Source: Janthinobacterium lividum
GTDB taxonomy: Bacteria; Pseudomonadota; Gammaproteobacteria; Burkholderiales; Burkholderiaceae_D
Assembly (NCBI RefSeq): GCF_011601275.1
Contig: NZ_JAAOLY010000011.1
Span: 62,001 to 126,000 of the forward strand
Length of the DNA: 64,000 nucleotides
Direction: 5' to 3'
Positions 46,063 to 55,303 of this stretch are shown piece by piece. A program made the translations under genes and the position numbers. The notes below the pieces were generated by a model that searched no databases, was not told where the DNA came from, and saw nothing but the letters and a program-made list of their open reading frames with translations. Position 1 is the first letter of the stretch. Every line of letters starts with the position of its first letter.

Positions 46063-46490
46063 TACGTTTTTTCACATGGCATAAATTCTGCGATTTCTTA
46101 GGTTTCATCAAATTATTGTAGGTAAAACATCAAATTGCCAATACATTAATTTAATGTTGCATAAAAACACCATTGATCATTTTTTAAAACAACGATATTT
46201 ATAAATATAAACTTCACATTTAACATTTATATAAAATATTCTTCAGTATTCCTTATTTATTGCCAAATCTGACACGGTTTATATGCATTTTTTCTTGCTG
46301 AGAAGACATAATGTTTGCCTCGACAAGCAAAAAAGTGCATTTACAACAATATTGCACCAAGTAGTCTTCCACCTCCCACCGATGTGGTTACGCCTACCGT
46401 ACACGCCTCCGCAAGCCATCTATCCGATGGCTTGAGCGGTGCTCGTGTACTGCTTGTCGTTATTAAAACTACTACGGAGTAATTGTTACA
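46063..46490. other. AT-rich region upstream of a TonB-dependent receptor
   Basis: About 430 bases, strongly AT rich between 46070 and 46330, then a structured leader. Both the base composition and the hairpin at 46399-46450 suggest that the receptor promoter lies within 46100-46390. I see no gene and no clear Fur box. Confidence 0.55.
46399..46450 (+). promoter_or_regulatory. long hairpin in the leader of the TonB-dependent receptor gene
   Basis: Nested complementary blocks GTACACG...CGTGTAC (outer), CCGC...GCGG (middle) and AAGCCATC...GATGGCTT (inner, loop TATCC) make one extended stem of 19 pairs with small bulges, 40 bases before the start codon. No T run follows, so it is not a simple terminator. 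A regulatory RNA structure or protein-binding palindrome is possible. Confidence 0.5.
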
Positions 46491-49259
46491 ATGGCATTTA
46501 AAGAAAAAATTGGCGTACGCAGCGTACGCCTGGCCCTGACCGTACTGGCAGGTAGCGTCTTGTTCTCCGGCCAATCCATGGCGGACGAAGCAATTCAAAA
46601 AGTTGAAATTACCGGTTCAAGCATCAAGCGTATCGCTGTCGAAGGCGCCCTGCCTGTGCAGCGCCTGTCGCAAGAAGCGATCGCCAAGACCGGCGCCACC
46701 ACGATTGCCGACCTGGTACAAAATCTGCCCGCCATGCAAGGTTTCCAGATCGGCGCCACGGCAGCCGGCTCGGACTCAGGTGGCCGCACCAGCGCCTCGA
46801 TCCATGACATCGGCGAAAGCTATACCCTGGTCCTGCTGAACGGCCGCCGCATTGCGCCGCAAGGCGCCGACAATACGGTCAACCTGAACGCCATTCCGAT
46901 GAGCGCGGTTGAACGTGTCGAAATCCTGACCGACGGCGCTTCGGCCCTGTACGGTTCGGACGCCATCGCCGGCGTAATCAACTTCATCCTGAAAAAGAAC
47001 CTGCAAGGCGGCACCGCCGAAGCGACCTACACCGCGCCAGAACACAGCGGCGGCGGTAATAGCTGGAATACCAACATCACCTATGGTTTCGGTGACCTGG
47101 ACGAAGACCGCTACAACGTGCTGGTCAGCTATCGTCACGACGAGCAAGAAAAAGTGCGCGCGACCGATCGTTCCTTCGCCCGCAGCGGCTTCATCCCATT
47201 CAGCCGCAACGGTAAAAACTACATCTACAACAATACGAGCTCGTCGGCAGCTCCCGCGAATGCCTCGCTGTCCTTCGTCGACACCAAGGCCGACAAGGGC
47301 TATACCTACAATCCGTACCTGAAGGCCAACGGTGATTGCGCGCCGCAAAACTATGTCACGCCGACGAATACCAATGCATGCGGTTTCGACGGTGCATCGA
47401 TGGTGGAAATCGTGCCGCAATCGAAGCGCGACAGCCTGTTTACCCGCGCCACCTACAAGGTCTCGGACGACATGACGGCATTTGCCGAAGTCGCCTTGTC
47501 GCACTATGACCTGACGGCCCGTATCGCCGCCAACCCGGTCCCTGTGACCGTGTTCAACCGCGATGCAAAAAGCGGCAAGGTCACGATGTTGCCTAGCTAC
47601 GTAGAGCACATCCAGCCTGGCCTGACGACGGATCAGGAAAACAACCTGTCGTCGGTCATCGCCAACTATCGCCTCGTCGACTGGGGGCCGCGTGCCAGCC
47701 AGACAATTACCGACACCAAGCACCTGGTGCTGGGCGTCGAAGGCGAGTTTGCCGGCTGGAACTACGGCAGTGGCCTGACCTGGTCGAAAAATTCGATCAA
47801 CGAGCGCTACGTTGGCGGTTATGCCAGACGCGGCGATTTCACGTCTTTGCTCAACAATAAGGATTTCGATCCCTTCGCCCTGCCAGGCCAGCAAACGGCT
47901 GCAGTGCAACAACTGATCAACGACTCGCAATTCAACGGTTCCGTGCGTACCGCGTCGACCACCTTGCGCGGTGTCGATGCGCACGGTTCGCGTGAAGTGT
48001 TCAGCTTGCCAGGCGGCATGGCCAACATCGGTATCGGCGGCGACTACCGCGAGTACAGCTATGAGCAATCGCCAAGTGCCGGCGCCAACAAGGACACCAT
48101 CTATGGCTTCGAAACCAAGAAGGCATATGACCTGAGCCGCAAGACGTATGGCGTCTTCGCCGAATTGCTGGCGCCCGTCACCAAGACCGTGGAAGTGACC
48201 ATCGGTGCACGCCTGGACAATGTATCGGCAGTCGACAATGGCTTGACCCATACCACCTCCGGCAAGAGCGAAAGCGCATCGACCTACAAGGTGTCGGCAC
48301 GCTGGCAACCAGTGCAGTCCTTGCTGATCCGCGGCTCCTATGGCACGGGTTTCAAAGCGCCAAGCATGCTGGATCTGGGACAGAAACTGGACACCGCCGG
48401 CTTCACGGCCAGCGCGTATGACTGCCCATTCCCGGGTACCGCAGGCTGCCAGGATAGCAAGAAGCAATACAACCGCATGACCGGCGGCAACCCTGACCTG
48501 AAATCGGAAACGTCGAAGCAATTCACGGCCGGTTTCCGCGTCGAGCCTAACTCGAGCTTCTCGTTCGGCGCCGACCTGTGGGATGTGAAGATCTTTGATG
48601 CCGTATCGTCGGTGGCCGAATCGCTGGCCTTCTCGGATCCGGAAAAATACAAGGATTACTTCACCCTCATCACGCCTGTGGACAGCCCAAAAGCGTTCTA
48701 TGCATTCAAATCGTTGGCAGTCAATATTGGCCAGATGCATAACCGTGGTATCGACTGGGACATGACGGCGCGCAAGAAGCTGGACTTCGGCAACCTGACC
48801 GTGAACCTGAACGGCACCCACATGCTCAAGGCAGACTACACCGTCCCAGGCACTCGTAATGACTGGACCAGCAGCCTGAACATCTACGGCATCAACCAGG
48901 CCGTGACGTTCCGCGACCTGATCAAGCTGACCGCCACCCTGGACACCGGCAAGCTGAGCAACACGATGGTGGTGAACTACCGCAATGGCTACACCGATGC
49001 CCTGACGGAGGTGTATAACGTCGACACCAAAGGCATGGAAAAGCTCCGCCTGAACGTGCCGTCGCACATCACCTTCGATTGGCAAGGCCGCTACGCGATC
49101 AACAACAAAACGTCGATCCGTGCCGGTATCAAGAACCTGTTCGACCGCAATCCACCGCTGTCGCTGCGTGCCTCGTCGGGCCATCAGGTTGGCTTCGATC
49201 CGCGTTACGCCGATCCGATGCTGCGCACGTTCTACATCACCGGCTCGTACAAGTTCTAA
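46491..49259 (+). CDS. TonB-dependent receptor, unknown substrate
   Basis: Outer-membrane receptor of 922 residues. A signal peptide ends at GQSMADE. A short stretch before the plug (IQKVEITGSSIKRIAVEGAL) matches the Ton-box-like start seen in large receptors for carbohydrates, peptides or cobalamin in proteobacteria. Plug motifs are clear (TTIADLVQNLPAMQGF, then YTLVLLNGRRIAPQG, SAVERVEILTDGASALYGSD and AGVINFILKK). The barrel ends in TFYITGSYKF. No Fur box is seen, unlike the receptor at 9646, and there is no partner transporter or enzyme nearby, so the substrate stays open. A strong terminator follows. Confidence 0.9.
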   Translation: MAFKEKIGVRSVRLALTVLAGSVLFSGQSMADEAIQKVEITGSSIKRIAVEGALPVQRLSQEAIAKTGATTIADLVQNLPAMQGFQIGATAAGSDSGGRTSASIHDIGESYTLVLLNGRRIAPQGADNTVNLNAIPMSAVERVEILTDGASALYGSDAIAGVINFILKKNLQGGTAEATYTAPEHSGGGNSWNTNITYGFGDLDEDRYNVLVSYRHDEQEKVRATDRSFARSGFIPFSRNGKNYIYNNTSSSAAPANASLSFVDTKADKGYTYNPYLKANGDCAPQNYVTPTNTNACGFDGASMVEIVPQSKRDSLFTRATYKVSDDMTAFAEVALSHYDLTARIAANPVPVTVFNRDAKSGKVTMLPSYVEHIQPGLTTDQENNLSSVIANYRLVDWGPRASQTITDTKHLVLGVEGEFAGWNYGSGLTWSKNSINERYVGGYARRGDFTSLLNNKDFDPFALPGQQTAAVQQLINDSQFNGSVRTASTTLRGVDAHGSREVFSLPGGMANIGIGGDYREYSYEQSPSAGANKDTIYGFETKKAYDLSRKTYGVFAELLAPVTKTVEVTIGARLDNVSAVDNGLTHTTSGKSESASTYKVSARWQPVQSLLIRGSYGTGFKAPSMLDLGQKLDTAGFTASAYDCPFPGTAGCQDSKKQYNRMTGGNPDLKSETSKQFTAGFRVEPNSSFSFGADLWDVKIFDAVSSVAESLAFSDPEKYKDYFTLITPVDSPKAFYAFKSLAVNIGQMHNRGIDWDMTARKKLDFGNLTVNLNGTHMLKADYTVPGTRNDWTSSLNIYGINQAVTFRDLIKLTATLDTGKLSNTMVVNYRNGYTDALTEVYNVDTKGMEKLRLNVPSHITFDWQGRYAINNKTSIRAGIKNLFDRNPPLSLRASSGHQVGFDPRYADPMLRTFYITGSYKF

Positions 49260-49290
49260 TATAAGAACGTGAACTAGCGGGTCTCGAAAG

Positions 49291-49320
49291 CGCCTTGCAC
49301 TTCATCGTGCAAGGCGTTTT
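49291..49320 (+). terminator. rho-independent terminator
   Basis: Ten-base stem CGCCTTGCAC/GTGCAAGGCG with loop TTCATC, then TTTTCTTTT, 31 bases past the receptor stop. Confidence 0.93.
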
Positions 49321-49334
49321 CTTTTGTCGCACAG

Positions 49335-50270
49335 CTATTGCGTCACCTTGACATCCAGATAACGGTAGTGGCTCTCGCCGTAATCTTTCGATACCGTACG
49401 CAATTGCACGGCGACGCCCAGATCATGCAGTAAAGCACTCTCGACCACGTACGCAGTTTCCTGCGTGGTACAGACAAAGCGGGTCGCTTCGCCTTGTAGA
49501 CTCGCGAAAATCGTACTGGTCTGAAACGTATCCTGCACTTCACACCGCGTGGTCACGCGCTCTGGCCGCTCGCCCGGCTTGGCAGGCACATTAGTTGTGG
49601 TCATATTGGCCTGAAAGCGGGTGCCTGGGGATAAACTCGCCGGCAGCGACAGCGACAGCGACAAGCTGGAGGTGGCCAGATAACCGTTGCGGACATCGCC
49701 CTTCTCTGCGGCCCGCAACTGAAACAGTTGCCCGCAATCTTCACGCGCAGCATGGTAAAGACGTTGTAATCCTCGCTCAAACTGACCAATCCATCGCGCA
49801 CGCGCCACTCTTGCTCAAGCACGGACTTTTCCTCAGGCTTGCCCGGGGTCGACGACTCCCGGGAAAAATGTAGCGTCTTGAATCGTGGCTGCCAGACGGG
49901 CGCCGCCGCCAGGGCAGCTTGTGCCGCCGCCAACACCTGCGACGGCAACGGCGCACTGTCAAACGCATCTGCGGCATTGGGCGGCGGTGGATACTCGCTG
50001 GCGTCGATGTCGGGACGCGCCTCGCGCAACAGGGAGGTGTCGACGCCGCCCTGCAGCGAACAGCCGACGCGCACGACGCCATCCAGCTCGCCGTCCGGCT
50101 CGATCAGGAATACGCGTTCCACCTTGTCGCGCCCGGCCCCCACATCGGAGGCGGACGCAAATGGCTGCCATGAGCCACCGGGGAGGCGCACTTCGGAACG
50201 CACATAGGCGCCATCATCGGCGCGCATGCGCCGGGCATCCTGTATCAGGGGCAGGCGCCAGCTTTGCCCA
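49335..50270 (-). pseudogene. frameshifted and possibly 5'-truncated hypothetical gene
   Basis: Two overlapping minus-strand frames read as one protein. The first carries coherent sequence (VRLPGGSWQPFASASDVGAG, KVERVFLIEPDGELDGVVRV, SLSEDYNVFTMLRVKIAGNC) and becomes nonsense at about 49730, where it turns into PPPACRCRCRCRR. The second becomes coherent at the same place (QLRAAEKGDVRNGYLATSSL, ending SHYRYLDVKVTQ). A missing C near TTTCAG at about 49730 would join them. The 5' end also looks damaged: frames extend into the rdgC terminator at 50280-50305 and no signal peptide or good start is present. I do not recognise the family. Confidence 0.6.
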
Positions 50271-50279
50271 ATGCAAAAC

Positions 50280-50305
50280 GGCCCGCTGGGCAATGCCAGC
50301 GGGCC
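50280..50305 (-). terminator. rho-independent terminator of rdgC
   Basis: Ten-base stem GGCCCGCTGG/CCAGCGGGCC with a six-base loop, then GTTTTG on the minus strand, 26 bases after the rdgC stop. Confidence 0.75.
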
Positions 50306-50330
50306 GTCCGTCACGCATACATGCTGATGC

Positions 50331-51227
50331 TTACGCCGTCGCTTCGCCGCCCAATGCTTCGACCACGTCGGCCATCAGCTTGGCGAGCTCGCCCGTCATC
50401 AGCATCACGTCGCCGTCGAAACGCTCTTCGTCGTTCTTCGTGCTCGATTCCGTTTCCTTGATCACGTCCAGCGGCTTGACGCTCTTGATGGCCAGGGACT
50501 CCGTCAGCACGAACGAGATCTTGTCGTTCCACGTCATGGCCAGGCGCGTGCATTGCTTGCCGGCCGCGATGTGACGGCGCACGTCGTCCGCTTCCAGAGT
50601 GTGGCGCACGTAGCGCACGGTGGCCTTGCTCTCGCCCGTGGCGCGCAATTCCGTATCCATGTCGACCGTGAAGCCGGCAGGCGCATCGTCCGCTTGCAGC
50701 CATTCCGTCATCACCGCCACCGGCGAGCGCTGCACGCGCAGGCTTTCCAGCGGCAGTTTGTCGACGGCTTTCAACAACAGCTTGATGACTTCATCGGCTT
50801 TTGCCGGGCTGGCGGCATCGACCACCAGCCAGCCATTGACGGGGTCGATCCACGTCCAGACGTTGCTGCGAATGCTGAAGGCGCGCGGCAGCAGTTCGTC
50901 GGCCACGCGCTCCTTCAATTCCTTCATGGCTTTCTTGCCAGGCGCAAAGCCTTGCGCCTCTTCCATCTCGGCGGCGCGGGCCTTGGCCACCTGGTTGATG
51001 ACGGTCGCTGGCAGCAGTTTCTTTTCCGTGCCCAGCAGGATCAGCATCTGTTTGTTGACCACGTGGACCAGGCCGCCGTTCGGGCGTGGCGTATCCCAGC
51101 CCTGGCGCATCAGATCCATGCTGGTCGCCGGCGTAAATTTGTTCGAGGACAAGGCCTCTTCCAGTTGTTCTGGCGTGTAAGCCCACGGTGCGGGCAGGCG
51201 GTAAATCTGAAGATTCTTGAACCACAT
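50331..51227 (-). CDS. rdgC: recombination-associated protein RdgC
   Basis: DNA-binding protein of 298 residues that forms a ring around double-stranded DNA and limits RecA function. It has the typical start [15 protein letters not shown], the segments [20 protein letters not shown] and [13 protein letters not shown]-like [40 protein letters not shown] and [20 protein letters not shown]. Length is normal. It neighbours dinB, but the two are separate units with about 120 bases between them. Together with uvrA, ssb and dinB it adds to the DNA-repair content of this segment. Confidence 0.95.
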   Translation of the reverse strand: MWFKNLQIYRLPAPWAYTPEQLEEALSSNKFTPATSMDLMRQGWDTPRPNGGLVHVVNKQMLILLGTEKKLLPATVINQVAKARAAEMEEAQGFAPGKKAMKELKERVADELLPRAFSIRSNVWTWIDPVNGWLVVDAASPAKADEVIKLLLKAVDKLPLESLRVQRSPVAVMTEWLQADDAPAGFTVDMDTELRATGESKATVRYVRHTLEADDVRRHIAAGKQCTRLAMTWNDKISFVLTESLAIKSVKPLDVIKETESSTKNDEERFDGDVMLMTGELAKLMADVVEALGGEATA

Positions 51228-51345
51228 AGTTTTTGTCTTCCGTTTGTTTCAGTAGTGCCAGGGGAACGCCATTCTACACTTTCGACACGGGAATGCCGTC
51301 AAAAGCGCGGACTGGCGCGGTGTTGTTGCTGCATGGGAAATGCCG

Positions 51346-52536
51346 CTACAGGGCGGGAAACAGCTCCGCCTGGGCCGGCGCCTGCCGCGTCACGACGGTC
51401 GGATCGGACAAGGTCGAGATGCGCACGCCCAGCAGGCGAATTTTCTTGTCAAATGGCACACGCCGCAGGCAATCGCGGCTGGCGCGCAGGATGGCGGCGG
51501 CGTCCGCCGTGGCGCTGGGCAAGGTGATGTCGCGCGTGACGGTGCTGAAATCCTCGAAGCGCAGCTTGATGCCCACCGTGCGCCCCGCCAGCGACTGTTT
51601 ATCGAGGTCGCCCGCCACGCGCGTGCACAGGCTTTCCAGCTTTTCCGACAGGGTGGCGCGGTCGCGCACCACCTGCAAGTCGCGCTCGAATGTCGTTTCG
51701 CGGCTGACGGACTTGGTTTCCCGGCTCGTCTGCACGGGGCGGTCATCGATGCCCAGCGCCGCCTGGCGCAGCCAGCCCGTGTACAGGTCGCCGAACTGCG
51801 TGCGCAGCATGGCCATGTCGGCCCGGGCCAGTTCGCCGATGGTATTGACGCCCAGCGCTTCCAGCTTGGCCGTGGCCTTCGGGCCGATGCCATTGATCTT
51901 TTTCGCCGGCAAGGGCCATACGCGCGTTTCGATATCCTCCGGGTGCAGGATGGTCAGGCCGTCCGGTTTTTCCAGGTCGGAACAGATTTTTGCCAGCAAT
52001 TTGTTGGGCGCCAGGCCGATCGAGCACGACAGGCCTGTCGCCTCGAACACGGCCGCCTTCAGGCGCGCCGCCATGGCAGGCGCCTGCTCGCCGTATTCGG
52101 TGAGATCGACGTAGATTTCATCGATGCCCACGTTCTGGATGATGGGGCAAAGCTGGGCCACGGCCTGCTTGAAGCGGGCCGAATAGTCGCGGTAAGCCTC
52201 GAAGTCGGCCGGCAGCAGGATGCTGTCGGGTGCCAGCTTGGCCGCCTTCATGATGCCCATGGCGGAAAACACGCCGAACACACGCGCCGCATACGTCGAC
52301 GTGGTGACAACGCCGCGCCCCACGTAGTCGCGCATGCGCGCAAACTGCCGCGTGCCGTCTTCCTGCAGCACGGGCTGCTGCAAGCGCCCGCCGCCGATGA
52401 CGACGGCTTCGCCGCGCAATTCCGGATATTTCAACAGTTCCACGGAAGCGAAAAAGGCGTCCATGTCCAGGTGCGCTATCCAGCGGCGGGCGGCGGGCGG
52501 CTCGGGAAGGGGGGAGGCAGATGTGGTCAAGGACAC
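51346..52536 (-). CDS. dinB: DNA polymerase IV
   Basis: Translesion Y-family polymerase of about 396 residues. The palm motif with catalytic Asp residues is present (AHLDMDAFFASVELL and VGIDEIYVDLTEYG, in which the usual SIDE reads GIDE). The thumb helix-hairpin-helix is NGIGPKATAKLEALGV, and the little-finger domain ends with the beta-clamp-like tail QAELFPAL. The start is uncertain: GTG at 52536 begins the coherent coding part, and longer readings run through the SOS box. LexA control is very likely because a consensus SOS box lies 13 bases upstream. Confidence 0.92.
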   Translation of the reverse strand: MSLTTSASPLPEPPAARRWIAHLDMDAFFASVELLKYPELRGEAVVIGGGRLQQPVLQEDGTRQFARMRDYVGRGVVTTSTYAARVFGVFSAMGIMKAAKLAPDSILLPADFEAYRDYSARFKQAVAQLCPIIQNVGIDEIYVDLTEYGEQAPAMAARLKAAVFEATGLSCSIGLAPNKLLAKICSDLEKPDGLTILHPEDIETRVWPLPAKKINGIGPKATAKLEALGVNTIGELARADMAMLRTQFGDLYTGWLRQAALGIDDRPVQTSRETKSVSRETTFERDLQVVRDRATLSEKLESLCTRVAGDLDKQSLAGRTVGIKLRFEDFSTVTRDITLPSATADAAAILRASRDCLRRVPFDKKIRLLGVRISTLSDPTVVTRQAPAQAELFPAL

Positions 52537-52548
52537 CTCGCGGCGGAA

Positions 52549-52568
52549 TACTGTAGTTATATACAGTA
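52549..52568 (-). promoter_or_regulatory. SOS (LexA) box of dinB
   Basis: TACTGTAGTTATATACAGTA is a full match to CTGT-N8-ACAG with TA extensions on both sides. It sits directly upstream of the chosen dinB start and about 105 bases before the divergent S9 peptidase gene. Confidence 0.92.
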
Positions 52569-52672
52569 TCGCTGGAAATGCCTGTGGATGCAAGTTGAAA
52601 CGCACGCGCAAGGCGGTTGCTTTTCTCAATAGCAAGATTACAATCCTGACACAACTATTCAAAGGAGTCGCC

Positions 52673-54841
52673 TTGTCTATCGCCCATCACGCTGCGCGCC
52701 GCCGGTCCGCCTGGTTATCCATCCTGCCGGCCCTGCTGCTGTCCACCCTGGCGCCATCCGCGCTGGCCGCCGACGCCACCACCGTTGCCACCATGTCGGC
52801 ACCCATTGCCGCCAAGACAGCCTGGCAGGAAACGCGCCACGGCACGGTCGTCACGGACGACTACCGCTGGCTGCAAAAGAAAACCGATCCCGCCGTGATC
52901 GATTACCTGAATGCGGAAAACGCCTACACGGCCGCCGTCACGGCCCCGATCCAGCCGCTGGCCGACAAGGTGACTGCTGAAGTGAAGGGACGCATGCAGG
53001 AAGTGGACCTGTCCGTGCCTGCGCGCCAGGGCAATTTCTACTATTACACGCGCATGGAAGCGGGCAAGCAATATCCGATTCATTGCCGCCGTCCTGTGGG
53101 AGCCAGCGGCGCCTACGATGCGCAGGCGACTGAGGAAATTCTACTGGACCAGAATCAATTGGCCGAAGGCCACAAATTCTTTGCCGTGCGCGCATTCAGC
53201 ATCAGCCCGAATGAACAGTTGCTGGCCTACACCACCGACACGACGGGTTTCCGCCAGTACGAGCTGCATGTCAAGGATTTGAAAACGGGCAAGCTGCTGA
53301 CGGACACCATGCCGCGCGTGACCTCGCTGGCGTGGGCGGCCGATAACGCCACCCTGATGCTGGCGCAGGAAGACGCCACCACCAAGCGCTCGGACCGCGT
53401 GTTCCGCCTTGCCCTGGGCGGCGCGCCGCAACAGGTCTACCATGAACCGGTGGAACAGTTCGCCATCCACGTCGACCGCACGCACGACAAGCAGTTCTTC
53501 GTGCTGACCTCGGGCAGCACGGATACGAGCGAAGTACTGCTGCTGCCGACGAACAAGCCGCAAGGCAGTTTCCAGAGCGTGCTGAAACGCGAAAAAGGCC
53601 ACCGCTACATCGTCGAGCACCGCGACGGCCAGCTGTATATCGTCACGAATAAAGAGGCGAAGAATTTCCGTGTCGTCAGCGCGCCGCTGTCCGCACCGCA
53701 GCCGAAGAACTGGAAGACCGTCGTGCCGCACAACAAGGATGCCGTGATCCAGTCCATCGACGTCTTCCAGGGCTACCTGGTGGTGATGGAAAAAGCGCGC
53801 GCCCTGAACCGCGCCCGCATCTACGATTTCGCGCATAAAAACTGGAAGACGGTGCAGTTCGACGACCCCGTCTACCTGGCGACGTCCGTTGGCACGCCGG
53901 AGTTTTCCAGCACGCAATTTCGCATGTCCTACCAGTCGCCCGTCACGCCGCCCACCGTCATCGACGTGGCCATGCAAGACGGCAAGCGCACGGTGCTGAA
54001 GCAGCAGGAAATCGTCGGCGGCTTTGACGGCAGCCGCTACACGACGCAACGCCTGTGGGTGAAAGCGCGCGATGGCGTGCAAGTGCCGCTGTGGGTCGTC
54101 TACAAGAAAGGCGTCAAGCTCGACGGCTCCGCGCCGCTGCTGCTGTACTCGTATGGCTCGTATGGCATTTCCACGGAAGCCACTTTTTCCATCAGCCGCA
54201 TCAGCCTGCTGGAGCGGGGCGTGATCTATGCGCAAGCGCATATCCGCGGCGGCACGGACATGGGCGAAGCCTGGCATGAAGACGGCATGCTGATGAAGAA
54301 GAAAAACACCTTCAATGACTTCATCGACAGCGCCGACTACCTGGTGCGCGAAAAATGGACGAGCCCGAACCGCCTGATCATCCAGGGCGGCAGTGCCGGC
54401 GGCTTGCTGATGGGCGCCGTCGTCAACATGCGCCCCGAGCTGTTCCACGCCGTGCACGCGGCCGTACCGTTCGTCGACGTGATGAACACGATGATGGACG
54501 CCAGCCTGCCCCTGACCACGGGCGAATACCTGGAATGGGGCGACCCGAACCAGAAGACGGCCTACGACTACATGCTCAGCTACTCGCCATACGACAACAT
54601 TGCGCGCAAGAATTACCCGGCCATGCTGGTGACGACGGGCCTCAACGACAGCCAGGTCATGTACTGGGAACCGGCGAAATACGTGGCCAAGCTGCGCGCA
54701 TATAAAACGGACGTCAATCCGTTGCTGCTGAAAACAAATATGGGCGCCGGCCATGGCGGCGCTTCGGGCCGTTACAACGCCATCGCCGAGAACGCTTTCA
54801 ATATGGCGTGGATGCTGTCGCAGTGGGGTATTACGGAGTAA
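52673..54841 (+). CDS. S9A prolyl oligopeptidase / oligopeptidase B-like, secreted
   Basis: Serine oligopeptidase of 722 residues. It begins with TTG at 52673 after a good AGGAG site; a signal peptide (SAWLSILPALLLSTLAPSALAA) follows, so it should act in the periplasm. The N-terminal half is a seven-bladed propeller. The alpha/beta hydrolase domain contains the triad Ser574 in QGGSAGGLLMG, Asp659 in GLNDSQV and His694 in GAGHGGASG. The RGGTDMGEAWHEDGM region is typical of oligopeptidase B/PtrB, which cuts after basic residues. Exact specificity is not provable here. A tRNA pair follows downstream. Confidence 0.9.
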   Translation: MSIAHHAARRRSAWLSILPALLLSTLAPSALAADATTVATMSAPIAAKTAWQETRHGTVVTDDYRWLQKKTDPAVIDYLNAENAYTAAVTAPIQPLADKVTAEVKGRMQEVDLSVPARQGNFYYYTRMEAGKQYPIHCRRPVGASGAYDAQATEEILLDQNQLAEGHKFFAVRAFSISPNEQLLAYTTDTTGFRQYELHVKDLKTGKLLTDTMPRVTSLAWAADNATLMLAQEDATTKRSDRVFRLALGGAPQQVYHEPVEQFAIHVDRTHDKQFFVLTSGSTDTSEVLLLPTNKPQGSFQSVLKREKGHRYIVEHRDGQLYIVTNKEAKNFRVVSAPLSAPQPKNWKTVVPHNKDAVIQSIDVFQGYLVVMEKARALNRARIYDFAHKNWKTVQFDDPVYLATSVGTPEFSSTQFRMSYQSPVTPPTVIDVAMQDGKRTVLKQQEIVGGFDGSRYTTQRLWVKARDGVQVPLWVVYKKGVKLDGSAPLLLYSYGSYGISTEATFSISRISLLERGVIYAQAHIRGGTDMGEAWHEDGMLMKKKNTFNDFIDSADYLVREKWTSPNRLIIQGGSAGGLLMGAVVNMRPELFHAVHAAVPFVDVMNTMMDASLPLTTGEYLEWGDPNQKTAYDYMLSYSPYDNIARKNYPAMLVTTGLNDSQVMYWEPAKYVAKLRAYKTDVNPLLLKTNMGAGHGGASGRYNAIAENAFNMAWMLSQWGITE

Positions 54842-54940
54842 AGTGAAAAAAGCGCTTGCAGAAGGATTTTAGCCGTCCTATAATAGCGCCTCTTCCAGAC
54901 GTGGTGACAAACGTCGGGATGGTTTTCTGAGACAAGCAAC

Positions 54941-55016
54941 GGGTGCTTAGCTCAGTTGGTAGAGCGGCGCCCTTACAAGGCGTAGGTCGGGAGTTCGAGC
55001 CTCTCAGCACCCACCA
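54941..55016 (+). tRNA. tRNA-Val (anticodon TAC)
   Basis: Complete 76-base cloverleaf including encoded CCA: acceptor GGGTGCT/AGCACCC, D-loop AGCTCAGTTGGTAGAGC, anticodon loop CTTACAA, T-arm GGGAGTTCGAGCCTCTC. Confidence 0.97.
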
Positions 55017-55070
55017 AATCAGAAAACTGTCCAGTGCTTCATGGATCAGCAACACAGATCATACGAGCTT

Positions 55071-55147
55071 GGAGTGGTAGTTCAGTTGGTTAGAATACCG
55101 GCCTGTCACGTCGGGGGTCGCGGGTTCGAGTCCCGTCCGCTCCGCCA
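55071..55147 (+). tRNA. tRNA-Asp (anticodon GTC)
   Basis: Complete 77-base cloverleaf including encoded CCA: acceptor GGAGTGG/CCGCTCC, anticodon loop CTGTCAC, T-arm CGGGTTCGAGTCCCG. It is 54 bases after tRNA-Val, probably one transcript. Confidence 0.97.
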
Positions 55148-55153
55148 ATAAAA

Positions 55154-55190
55154 GAAAAGCCCTTCGGTTCTCTGAACCGAAGGGCTTTTC
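55154..55190. terminator. terminator of the tRNA-Val/tRNA-Asp unit
   Basis: Seventeen-base perfect stem GAAAAGCCCTTCGGTTC/GAACCGAAGGGCTTTTC with loop TCT, seven bases after tRNA-Asp. The T run is inside the 3' arm. Confidence 0.9.
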
Positions 55191-55196
55191 CCATTG

Positions 55197-55262
55197 TGGG
55201 GTCAGACCCACAACACCGCTAACACAGAGTGTTATGCAAACGCTCATGGGGGTCTGACCCCA
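55197..55262. repeat. short inverted-repeat element (GGGGTCAGAC ends), copy 2
   Basis: TGGGGTCAGACCC (55197-55209) is the exact reverse complement of GGGTCTGACCCCA (55250-55262). The centre differs from copy 1 at 25337 and contains a small AACAC-AGA-GTGTT hairpin. It directly follows the tRNA terminator. Confidence 0.7.
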
Positions 55263-55303
55263 GCTGTTAGAATCAGCGCTACCCCGACTCCGCCCCTGCC
55301 CGC

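Noticed and set aside
54841-55300. tRNA pair considered as an attachment site for an integrated element
   Set aside because: No integrase gene and no direct repeat of a tRNA 3' end were found in the window.
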